Below, in pieces: positions 1 through 4,970 of a stretch of DNA of 5,128 nt (the stretch's first letter is position 1; each line of letters begins with the position of its first letter). This stretch comes from Oscillospiraceae bacterium (GTDB lineage: Bacteria > Bacillota_A > Clostridia > Oscillospirales > CAG-272), in assembly GCA_015064665.1 (NCBI GenBank), contig SVRU01000108.1:1-5128 (forward strand). The letters are read 5' to 3'. The notes under the pieces are model-generated. The model saw only the letters and a program-made list of their open reading frames with translations. It was not told where the DNA came from and did no database searches. A program made the translations under genes and the position numbers.

Positions 1-1263
1 GAGCTTCAGATCGTCGATTCTGTTCTTGAATCCGTTTGTGAAGCCGTTTGAGGAGGACGGAGTCCATTCCCAGATTATAGCGCTGTCGGCGGTTGGGGCT
101 TTTGCCGAAAGGTCAATAACGACAGCCTTGTTGTTCTTCTGGTCGCAAAGACCTATCGGAACTTTTCCGTTCAGCGACGAGGGCAGAGAATAGCTCGGAA
201 GCTCCATAGTAAAGGTTTCCGAAAGCTTTGGTGTTACGTCAAGCGTTTCACGTTCCTTTGCCGTCGTGAGAACGTCAGTAAGCTCTCTCACAGCGCGAAT
301 AAGCGTTCTTTTCGTTGCGGATATTTCAAAGCCGTTTGCCGTTTGCTTGAATGCGTATTCAGTGTCGTTTAACGACGAATTTTTGTAGTTTAAATATATT
401 TGAGCCTTGCCCGTAGCGACGTTCTCGCTGACTACCTTTATTACGTGACCGCTTGTCGCGGCAACTCTTTGTGAAATAAGCGAAGCGGCGTAATTACAAG
501 CGGCGTTTGCGGGTCTTGGAATTACTATCTCGTATTCGGAGATGCTCTTGCCGCAAAGAGTAAGGTCGCTTATTTTATAGCTTCCCGTTTGAGACTTGAT
601 AACGCCCGCGGGGAATATCAGCGAGGCTTTGTTACCGCTTAGATATTTTTCCGTGAAAAACTCAACCGCGGCTTGCGTTGCGGCGTCTGAGCCGCCGACG
701 ATTACGAGCTGATTGCCTTCAACGGCAATTACGTAGTCGTTGACCTTGAGCGACTCGTAATATTTCACGCTAAGCGAACGGTTGGTCTCACCTATAAGAA
801 TCGAGGGCTCGTTTTCGGGAATTTTATTTCCTGAAGAAACGTAGTCGGTTTTTAAATCAAGATTGAAGCCCTTTTCCTTGAAGCTTGCCTCAAGCGATTT
901 TGATATGCTAATCATATCGGCGCTGCCCTTTATCGGGCGAATCAAGGAAAATTCCGCGGCATTTGCGGAGGTAAGCATAAAATGACTCGGCTTTTCGGTC
1001 TCCTCGGCGGTATCAGCCGTTGATTCGGCGGTTTGAGCCGTGTCTGAGGTTCCCGTCTCACTTTCGGTTGTGTCGGCACTCGTTTGAGCGACGCTTGATG
1101 TTTCCGCGGATTCTTTGGATTCCTCGGTTGTATCTTCCGGCACAGCCTCGGAGTTTTGAGTAATGGGCGGCAGGCTGTCAAGCGTACCTTGCGGCTCTCC
1201 CTTGCACGAAACGAGCGGTATTATCAAGAGGATAACCGACAAAAATGCTATAAAACGTTTCAT
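1..1263 (-). CDS. Secreted lipoprotein, partial (C-terminus beyond window), with duplicated alpha/beta-like region and start of a possible DUF6528-type propeller
   Basis: The frame stays open for 421 codons from an ATG at 1263 to the window edge, so the C-terminus is missing. Residues 1-20 are a lipoprotein signal: basic start, hydrophobic core, and lipobox LVSC with Cys20 as lipidation site. Residues 21-93 are a Ser/Thr/Glu/Ala-rich linker, expected to span the cell wall. Residues about 100-220 contain an ILIGETNRS stretch and then a YVIAVEGNQLVIVGG stretch, resembling the N-terminal accessory alpha/beta domains of some glycoside hydrolases (GH20/GH67N-like). Residues about 240-335 look like a second copy. 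From about 370, CDQKNNKAVVIDL followed by WEWTP resembles the first blade of DUF6528-type beta-propellers; this match is from memory and uncertain. The start is firm: AAAGGAG at 1271-1277 lies 7 bases upstream. It is the third gene of an operon, 18 bases after the SGNH hydrolase. Enzymatic activity cannot be assigned. Confidence 0.88.
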   Translation of the reverse strand, partial: MKRFIAFLSVILLIIPLVSCKGEPQGTLDSLPPITQNSEAVPEDTTEESKESAETSSVAQTSADTTESETGTSDTAQTAESTADTAEETEKPSHFMLTSANAAEFSLIRPIKGSADMISISKSLEASFKEKGFNLDLKTDYVSSGNKIPENEPSILIGETNRSLSVKYYESLKVNDYVIAVEGNQLVIVGGSDAATQAAVEFFTEKYLSGNKASLIFPAGVIKSQTGSYKISDLTLCGKSISEYEIVIPRPANAACNYAASLISQRVAATSGHVIKVVSENVATGKAQIYLNYKNSSLNDTEYAFKQTANGFEISATKRTLIRAVRELTDVLTTAKERETLDVTPKLSETFTMELPSYSLPSSLNGKVPIGLCDQKNNKAVVIDLSAKAPTADSAIIWEWTPSSSNGFTNGFKNRIDDLKL

Positions 1264-1281
1264 TTTAAAGCTCCTTTAAAT

Positions 1282-1962
1282 TCAACTCCCGATAATCATA
1301 CCGTAAAGGCTGTCGGCAAAAAGCTCGTGCATTTCGGGGGTTGGGTGATTTATTCTGTTCGCGAGAAGATAGGTGATATCCTGCGTTTTTGAAAGCTCCT
1401 TCCATTTTGAATAGCAGTCGCAAACGGGTATTCCGTATCCTATTGCCAGATTTATTGCCGAATAGATATATTCGTCCATTCTTCCGCTGTTTTGCATTTC
1501 TGACGTTTTTATTGCGTAATCGTAAAGGTCATTGGGAGTGTCGTCGGCAATGCTTACGTTAAGCATATTCGGTGTCATAAAAATAACGTCAGTGCCCGCC
1601 GCGGAGCATTTTTTGAAAATGCTTTCAAGTGAATTTAAATAGTCATCAAGAGCTCCGTTTACGTCATTGAGCCCGAAGCATACGATAACCAAATCGGGCT
1701 TGTGCACAAGCACCTGAGATTCTAATCTGCCGAGCGATTTTGTTGCCGTACTACCGGCAACGGAGGCGTTTATCATATTGACTGGAACGTAATCGCGAAA
1801 AGCATTCAGCTTCTTTTTTAGCCTGTTATGATATACGTTTTCGTAATCCATATAGCCGTTAAATGCTCCGTGAGATACGCTGTCTCCAAATACAACTATG
1901 CTTATAGGTCCGTGCTCGTAAAGACCTTTTTCGTCAAGCATAATTTTATCTTTGATTTTCAT
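1282..1962 (-). CDS. SGNH/GDSL-type hydrolase (esterase or deacetylase family)
   Basis: A 226-residue protein without signal peptide or membrane segment, so probably cytoplasmic. Block I is FGDS at 25-28 with Ser28 as expected nucleophile. Block II Gly is probably Gly70 in NASVAGSTA. Block III is GLND at 97-100 with Asn99 as oxyanion residue. Block V is NRINHP at 202-207 with His206 as catalytic base. The family normally has Asp three residues before that His; here it is Arg203, so the enzyme may work with a Ser-His dyad or use another acid. Length fits single-domain family members. The substrate (acetyl or acyl ester, possibly on a glycan) is not determined. The ATG at 1962 is chosen because the frame upstream is Arg/Lys-rich and merely overlaps the preceding gene. 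No clear Shine-Dalgarno precedes it, so translational coupling to the gene ending 28 bases upstream is likely. A second ATG at 1941 is less likely. Confidence 0.9.
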   Translation of the reverse strand: MKIKDKIMLDEKGLYEHGPISIVVFGDSVSHGAFNGYMDYENVYHNRLKKKLNAFRDYVPVNMINASVAGSTATKSLGRLESQVLVHKPDLVIVCFGLNDVNGALDDYLNSLESIFKKCSAAGTDVIFMTPNMLNVSIADDTPNDLYDYAIKTSEMQNSGRMDEYIYSAINLAIGYGIPVCDCYSKWKELSKTQDITYLLANRINHPTPEMHELFADSLYGMIIGS

Positions 1963-1990
1963 AAGTATCGACTTAAAAATACTGTGGTAT

Positions 1991-2647
1991 TTATTGTGCG
2001 TCGGGCTCGGATTCCGCTTTCTGCTCCTCTTGCTGAAGCACCTGCGTCTCTTTCTTCTGAGCCTCTTCCTGAGCTGCTCTCTGAGCCTCTTCACGAGCTA
2101 CTCTCTGAGCCTCTTCCTGAGCTTTTTCCGCCAAAGCGGTTTGAAGCTCAGCGCCGTGCTTGAAAATCAAGGACAGGAACAAGAAGAACAATCCAGTTGT
2201 GAGCGATATCGACATATTAACGTCGGCATTCAAGTTGGTTGAGGCGGTGAAGAGAATGATTGCGAAAGCAATGATTCCCGCCAGTACCGAGGTCGAAGCC
2301 GAAATTATAATAGAGGTAATTCCAAGACGGAAGCATTCCTTTGAGCCGTCAAACGTGAAGGGCGTTCCTGCGCTAAGAACGTTTTTGAAATAACGCTCCG
2401 CAAAAAACGCGAAAACGGCTTCTCCCGCACAAGCAACCGCGCCTGCCAAGCAAGCTATGTAGGCGGAGGGCAGATTGAATTCCTGCATTAGCAATAAATC
2501 ACTTTCCAGCAATCCGCTTGCCAAAGGAAGCATTACCAAGCCGAGAATACAGCCCGCGCCGCCGACAATGCAAAGAATGAAAATGATTTTGGCAAGAATT
2601 CTTGCCACCTTAAAAACGGTTAAAATGCGTGATAGATTTTTACTCAT
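1991..2647 (-). CDS. DUF2975-like four-helix membrane protein with EEAQ-repeat tail
   Basis: A 218-residue membrane protein. Hydrophobic segments lie at about 19-43, 62-83, 108-133 and 145-163. A GTPFTFD motif (94-100) precedes the third helix and FKHGAELQ (162-169) follows the fourth; both resemble conserved positions of DUF2975 proteins, which are four-helix membrane proteins of unknown function often near small Cro/C1-type regulators. No such regulator is visible here. The C-terminal 45 residues are unusual: a charged Glu/Gln/Ala/Arg helix containing three octad repeats starting EEAQ (178-197), then an acidic Gln/Glu end, probably a cytoplasmic coiled coil. Start at ATG 2647 is supported by GAAAGGA (2656-2662), 8 bases upstream, and by a strong SigA promoter at 2704-2732. 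It is the first gene of a three-gene operon. Family assignment is from motif memory and moderately sure; the role is unknown. Confidence 0.85.
   Translation of the reverse strand: MSKNLSRILTVFKVARILAKIIFILCIVGGAGCILGLVMLPLASGLLESDLLLMQEFNLPSAYIACLAGAVACAGEAVFAFFAERYFKNVLSAGTPFTFDGSKECFRLGITSIIISASTSVLAGIIAFAIILFTASTNLNADVNMSISLTTGLFFLFLSLIFKHGAELQTALAEKAQEEAQRVAREEAQRAAQEEAQKKETQVLQQEEQKAESEPDAQ
2058..2129. repeat. 24-bp tandem repeat, three units, coding
   Basis: Three adjacent 24-base units (2058-2081, 2082-2105, 2106-2129), each beginning TGAGCCTCTTC on the plus strand. The first two differ at only a few bases; the third diverges in its last part. Because 24 is a multiple of three, they encode the in-frame EEAQ octads of the tail of the DUF2975-like protein. 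Unit number could vary between strains by slippage. Confidence 0.85.
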
Positions 2648-2694
2648 AATATTTGTCCTTTCAATAAACAGATTGTATATTGCAATTTGCTTTA

Positions 2695-2784
2695 TTATAA
2701 TTTATTGTAATCCCAAACGGGAAATATGTCAAGATTTTTCGAAATTTTTTCGTTTGGCGAGAGGGTAGGTAATATTATCTTCAT
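2695..2784 (-). CDS. Small ORF (29 codons) with its own promoter and ribosome site; leader peptide or gene remnant
   Basis: An ATG at 2784 opens a 29-codon frame ending with TAA at 2695. The peptide starts MKIILPTLSPNEK, ends FPVWDYNKL and has no recognised domain or membrane segment. Expression signals are good: AAAGGCGGT (2791-2799) lies exactly 6 bases upstream, as in the two other minus-strand genes with this site, and an extended -10 promoter lies at 2808-2836. The leader from 2791 to 2819 nearly matches that of the 78-residue gene at 3403. The SigA promoter of the downstream operon lies inside this frame, and its stop is 47 bases before the DUF2975-like start. It could be a real small protein, a regulatory leader, or the stub of a gene deleted after its start. 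Translation is inferred from signals only. Confidence 0.4.
   Translation of the reverse strand: MKIILPTLSPNEKISKNLDIFPVWDYNKL
2704..2732 (-). promoter_or_regulatory. SigA-type promoter of the three-gene operon
   Basis: On the minus strand a perfect -35 TTGACA (2727-2732), a 17-base spacer and -10 TACAAT (2704-2709, five of six consensus). It lies about 57 bases before the DUF2975-like start. A TATAAT at 2694-2699 lies a little downstream but has no -35 at proper distance. The spacer contains a short inverted repeat, TCCC-N4-GGGA (2711-2722), a weak operator candidate. Confidence 0.8.
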
Positions 2785-2790
2785 GTATTG

Positions 2791-2799
2791 ACCGCCTTT
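2791..2799 (-). promoter_or_regulatory. Variant Shine-Dalgarno AAAGGCGGT before small ORF
   Basis: AAAGGCGGT differs from the canonical AAAGGAGGT at one base and lies 6 bases before the ATG at 2784. The same nine bases at the same distance precede the starts at 3403 and 4672, which supports use as a real ribosome site. Confidence 0.6.
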
Positions 2800-2807
2800 C
2801 TGTGTTT

Positions 2808-2836
2808 ATTATAGCATATTTTCGCCCAAAAATCAA
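2808..2836 (-). promoter_or_regulatory. Extended -10 promoter upstream of the small ORF
   Basis: On the minus strand: -35 TTGATT (2831-2836), a 17-base spacer, -10 TATAAT (2808-2813) with TGC directly before it (extended -10). The -10 region and leader are nearly identical to those of the promoter at 3428-3456, apart from one inserted base. Confidence 0.65.
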
Positions 2837-2903
2837 CTGCAAATCGGGAATTTGAGGGGGAGAGGATTTTGGGTTGCGCATCAACAGAAGGCTCTGCCTG
2901 ACC

Positions 2904-2951
2904 GTAGGGGCGAACTGTGTTCGCCCGCGGGCGTTCAAAGAACGCCCCTAC
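2904..2951. repeat. Tandem double hairpin within a GTAGGGGCG inverted repeat
   Basis: Outer arms GTAGGGGCG (2904-2912) and CGCCCCTAC (2943-2951) are perfect inverted repeats. Inside are two perfect 8-bp hairpins with 3-base loops: GGGCGAAC/GTTCGCCC (2908-2926) and GGGCGTTC/GAACGCCC (2929-2947), joined by GC. The block can form a cruciform or two RNA hairpins. GTAGGGGCG palindromes of this sort are common intergenic repeats in Clostridia genomes, as I recall; no protein is encoded. Confidence 0.8.
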
Positions 2952-2980
2952 GAGATAGAATCGCAATTCCGTTAATATCT

Positions 2981-3140
2981 CGGTAGGGGAGGATATTATA
3001 CTCCCGAAAAATCAAACAAAAAAGCGGGAGCACCAAGGCGCTCCCCTACCGATTTCACACGGCGAATGCGAACCTGATTCTGCACACGAGTACCCCAGCC
3101 AACGCAAAAAGGACACCCGAGGTGTCCTTTGCGGTGTGTT
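2981..3140 (-). repeat. Composite palindromic repeat, copy A
   Basis: It begins with an 11-bp perfect inverted repeat, CGGTAGGGGAG (2981-2991) and CTCCCCTACCG (3041-3051), with inner GGGAG/CTCCC hairpins and an A-rich linker that starts CCCGAAAAATC (3003-3013). From 3043 to 3140 it matches copy B (3612-3710) except for one base, and it ends with the hairpin at 3104-3132. It lies directly downstream of the 78-residue gene. The strand is set by the neighbouring gene and the T-run after the hairpin. Confidence 0.85.
3104..3132 (-). terminator. Rho-independent-like terminator of the 78-residue gene
   Basis: On the minus strand GGACACC pairs with GGTGTCC (7 bp, 3111-3127, loop of 3); A-T pairs extend the base and a TTTTT run follows. 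It starts about 35 bases after the stop at 3167. The opposite strand has only TTT after the stem, so minus-strand termination is favoured. Confidence 0.7.
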
Positions 3141-3144
3141 TTGT

Positions 3145-3162
3145 GACCGTTTTAGATGACAT
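3145..3162 (-). repeat. Short repeat flanking hairpin A
   Basis: GACCG-N3-TAGATGACAT here recurs at 5013-5030 beside hairpin C, 15 of 18 bases identical, at nearly the same distance from the hairpin. Copy B lacks it. It shows that copies A and C share sequence beyond the hairpin on the gene side. Confidence 0.6.
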
Positions 3163-3166
3163 CTTA

Positions 3167-3403
3167 TTATTCATTAACATAATAGGTATTCTCGTATATT
3201 TCAATTCCCAAAAGGTTGATTGCCCAACCTTTCATAGTTTGATCGTCGAAATACAGCATATTAAAAATGTATATTTCGTACGTTGGTATAATAGGGCGTA
3301 AATATATAGTTCCACCGTCCTTTAATGTATGCGGAATCGGTACGATTAAAAGAAGAATGACAACTACTATACAAACAATAAAAATTATTTTTGTTTTCTT
3401 CAT
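3167..3403 (-). CDS. Small single-pass membrane protein of unknown function
   Basis: A 78-residue protein. Residues 1-4 are basic and 5-23 form one strongly hydrophobic helix, acting as membrane anchor or uncleaved signal; no lipobox Cys follows. The next stretch reads VPIPHTLKDGGTIYLRP. A PIP-x-x-LKDGGT-x-Y pattern just after an N-terminal helix recurs, as I remember, in many short uncharacterised proteins of gut Firmicutes, so the outer part is probably a small extracytoplasmic domain. The C-terminal half has several Tyr, Ile and Leu and ends YYVNE. Start at ATG 3403 is supported by AAAGGCGGT at 3410-3418 and an extended -10 promoter at 3428-3456. The frame closes with two consecutive TAA codons, and a terminator-like hairpin follows at 3132. 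It appears monocistronic. No function is assigned. Confidence 0.8.
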   Translation of the reverse strand: MKKTKIIFIVCIVVVILLLIVPIPHTLKDGGTIYLRPIIPTYEIYIFNMLYFDDQTMKGWAINLLGIEIYENTYYVNE

Positions 3404-3409
3404 AACGCC

Positions 3410-3418
3410 ACCGCCTTT
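3410..3418 (-). promoter_or_regulatory. Variant Shine-Dalgarno AAAGGCGGT before the 78-residue gene
   Basis: This site lies 6 bases before ATG 3403, the same sequence and spacing as at 2791-2799 and 4679-4687. It fixes the start of the small membrane protein. Confidence 0.7.
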
Positions 3419-3427
3419 CTGTGTTTA

Positions 3428-3456
3428 ATTATAGCATATCTTTGCGTAAATGTAAA
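3428..3456 (-). promoter_or_regulatory. Extended -10 promoter of the 78-residue gene
   Basis: On the minus strand: -35 TTTACA (3451-3456, five of six consensus), 17-base spacer, TGC then -10 TATAAT (3428-3433). The leader that follows, AAACACAGAAAGGCGGT, is shared with the promoter of the small ORF at 2784. Confidence 0.8.
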
Positions 3457-3468
3457 GTATCTTTTGTA

Positions 3469-3488
3469 GGGGCGACCATTGGTCGTCC
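3469..3488. repeat. GTAGGGGCG-type hairpin beside promoter
   Basis: GGGCGACC (3470-3477) pairs with GGTCGTCC (3481-3488) around an ATT loop, with one wobble pair; the left arm is preceded by GTAG. It is the same family of palindrome as at 2904-2926 but single. It lies just upstream of the -35 of the 78-residue gene. Confidence 0.65.
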
Positions 3489-3494
3489 GCTTAT

Positions 3495-3710
3495 GGCACT
3501 AGGGTAACTCCGCTTCGCTCCGTGATTCGCACGCTCTCCTCCTGACGGTAGGGGTCGGCGCCTCGACGACCCGAAAAATCCACCGAGGAAACGAGCTGTC
3601 GTGGGCGCCAGCCCCTACCGATTTCACACGGCGAATGCGAACCTGATTCTGCACACGAGTACCCCAGCCAACGCAAAAAGGACACCCGAAGGTGTCCTTT
3701 GCGGTGTGTT
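3495..3710 (-). repeat. Composite palindromic repeat, copy B, with terminal inverted repeats
   Basis: Left end GGCACTAGGGTAACTC (3495-3510) is shared with copy C. GAGTACCCC (3657-3665) is the near inverted match of AGGGTAACTC, so these look like terminal inverted repeats. Inside, CGGTAGGGG-TC-GGCGCC (3546-3562) and GGCGCC-AG-CCCCTACCG (3604-3620) form arms with 15 of 17 bases matching. CCCGAAAAATC (3570-3580) is shared with copy A, and 3612-3710 is 98 of 99 identical to copy A. No gene lies here; frames across it are by-products of the palindromes. Confidence 0.8.
3673..3702 (-). terminator. Rho-independent-like terminator of the PH-like membrane gene
   Basis: The same GGACACC/GGTGTCC stem as at 3104-3132 (here 3680-3697), with a 4-base loop, one A longer, and a TTTTT run on the minus strand. 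It begins 28 bases after the stop at 3730. Confidence 0.7.
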
Positions 3711-3729
3711 ATAAGCTTGATAGATTACT

Positions 3730-4672
3730 TTAAAACAATGCTATTAAAAGGAAAATAACTGTGGGCAATAACGCAATAAATATCGTAAGAGGAAGCTCTC
3801 CTTTTGCCCATCGTACAGTTTGATTGGGAAGGTGCTTTTTTAACTTTCTTAATCCGTACAGTGTAAAGTTTGAAACTTCAACAACATATTCTCTTTTCCT
3901 TGCAGGTGCCACGGTAATGGTTATGTATGCTGCACGGAAATTAAATTTTGAAAAATGTGTTGTGTTGTATTCTACTGATTTTATGTCTTCCCACGGAATA
4001 AAAGTATTATCCAAATACAAGCCTTTTTGTTCAACGACTGCTATTGTCTTTCCAAATATAAATTTACTGCAAACAGACAAAAGAAACAAAGGCAATATAA
4101 ATGACGCAATCGTCGGCAAAGCCTCGGCGGTAGTATTCCAAAGAAGACGCCACGAATTCCAAACTGAAACGTTTTGCTTTTCGCATTCCAAAATGAATAT
4201 CATGGGAATAATAGGAAGAAGCGTAGCAAGAAATACATATAAAATAAAATTAAAGTACTGCCTTCTGATTTTTGTTCCGTTAATTTGATTTAAATCGGGA
4301 ACATTTTTGTTTGGGGTTTTGCTTTTAAGATATGATAAAAATTTGGGTAAATTTTCTTTTTGCGAGTCGATAGCCAAAACTTTAGGAAAAGCGGTTATTC
4401 GACAAGGCGCCCCCTCGTTAAAATTAATATCTATTACGTGTTCATTCAAAAAAAGATTTTTCTTGATTTGTACCGAATTTATATCCAACGGAACACGAAT
4501 CGTATCTGTAACGGTTTTTCCTGATACCAATGCAATTAAAAGAACCTTTTCTGTAAATCCAAAATATCCATAGTATTGCCTTTCGCCTTGCACCAACAAA
4601 CCATTTTGATTTGTTTATTTTAATGAGTAATTTTCGTTGTATATCTTGTTTTGTGATCACTTGCTTTTTCAC
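3730..4672 (-). pseudogene. Membrane protein with two probable PH-like domains, frameshifted near its N-terminus
   Basis: Two frames make one protein. From GTG 4672 a frame reads VKKQVITKQDIQRKLLIKIN for 22 residues. The rest (289 residues from a TTG at 4599 to the stop at 3730) lies one base over. Dropping one A from the AAAA run (plus-strand TTTT 4604-4607) joins them into 313 residues reading KINKSNGLLVQGE at the seam. Positions below count from 4599. Residues 1-95 are beta-rich and end in an amphipathic helix (LPKFLSYLKS), PH-like. Hydrophobic helices lie at 118-137 and 161-183. A second beta-rich part contains GLYLDNTFIPWEDIKSVEY (193-211), typical of bacterial PH-like domains. A third helix (269-288) ends the protein. 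GTG is favoured by AAAGGCGGT 6 bases upstream; ATG 4696 would place that site inside the gene. The gene is visibly more AT-rich than the operon to the left. It could be a real frameshift or a sequence error. Confidence 0.75.
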
Positions 4673-4678
4673 CGTCAC

Positions 4679-4687
4679 ACCGCCTTT
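4679..4687 (-). promoter_or_regulatory. Variant Shine-Dalgarno AAAGGCGGT before GTG 4672
   Basis: The same nine bases and 6-base spacing as before the starts at 2784 and 3403. It decides for GTG 4672 rather than ATG 4696 as the start of the PH-like gene. Confidence 0.65.
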
Positions 4688-4778
4688 CGTTATCATTTTC
4701 GTCTGCTATCAAGCCAACTGTAATAATTCTCTAATAGCTTTTTGCAAGAAAAGTTTTTGAAAATTAATTGTTGAGATT

Positions 4779-4807
4779 ATTATAACATAAATTCAGAAAA
4801 ATGTAAA
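4779..4807 (-). promoter_or_regulatory. Extended -10 SigA promoter of the PH-like membrane gene
   Basis: On the minus strand: -35 TTTACA (4802-4807), 17-base spacer, TGT then -10 TATAAT (4779-4784). It leaves a leader of about 100 bases before GTG 4672, in which no clear riboswitch or terminator is visible. Confidence 0.8.
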
Positions 4808-4822
4808 GGAAAATTTGTGTTC

Positions 4823-4970
4823 GGCACTAGGGTACTCGCCTTTGGCGAGGATTCTTCGCCGAGCCTCCCGTGAGCGAGCTCCCGTCGGCTTTCGGCTCGA
4901 ATGCGAACCTAATTCCGCTAACACCTTCGGTGTGCGGAGCTACGCTCGGCACACCAGTGCCCCAGCCAAC
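4823..4970 (-). repeat. Composite palindromic repeat, copy C (divergent)
   Basis: Left end GGCACTAGGGTACTC (4823-4837) matches copy B apart from one base. GGCACT (4823-4828) and AGTGCC (4956-4961) are inverted. Hairpins: CTCGCC-TTT-GGCGAG (4835-4849), CGAGCC/GGCTCG (4860-4899), and GGTGTGC/GCACACC (4929-4955) with inner GAGC-TAC-GCTC. CGAATGCGAACCTAATTC is shared with copies A and B apart from one base, and CCCCAGCCAACGC is shared exactly. The third hairpin looks inserted relative to A and B. No gene here. Confidence 0.75.

Noticed and set aside
1963..2094. N-terminal extension of the SGNH hydrolase to an ATG at 2094
   Set aside because: The added 44 residues are Arg/Lys-rich, lie in another frame over the EEAQ repeats of the upstream gene, and are not family-like; ATG 1962 fits better.
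2729..2966. Minus-strand frames of 61-69 codons across the double hairpin
   Set aside because: They read through palindromic repeats, lack a ribosome site, and conflict with the small ORF signals at 2784.
3060..3090. tRNA-like T-arm (GGTTCGCATTCG on the minus strand)
   Set aside because: The T-loop lacks the conserved A after TTCG, and no acceptor or anticodon arm can be built around it.
3491..3685. Minus-strand 64-codon frame inside copy B
   Set aside because: Its sequence is explained by the palindromic repeat; low-complexity Arg/Gly/Ser content and no start signals.
2904..3710. CRISPR array suggested by repeated hairpins
   Set aside because: The repeats are long, few and irregularly spaced, with conserved rather than unique intervening sequence, and no cas gene is present.
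3815..4573. Plus-strand open frames of 154 and 88 codons opposite the PH-like gene
   Set aside because: They are antisense to a gene with promoter, ribosome site, membrane segments and terminator on the minus strand, and have no clear ribosome site or domain of their own.
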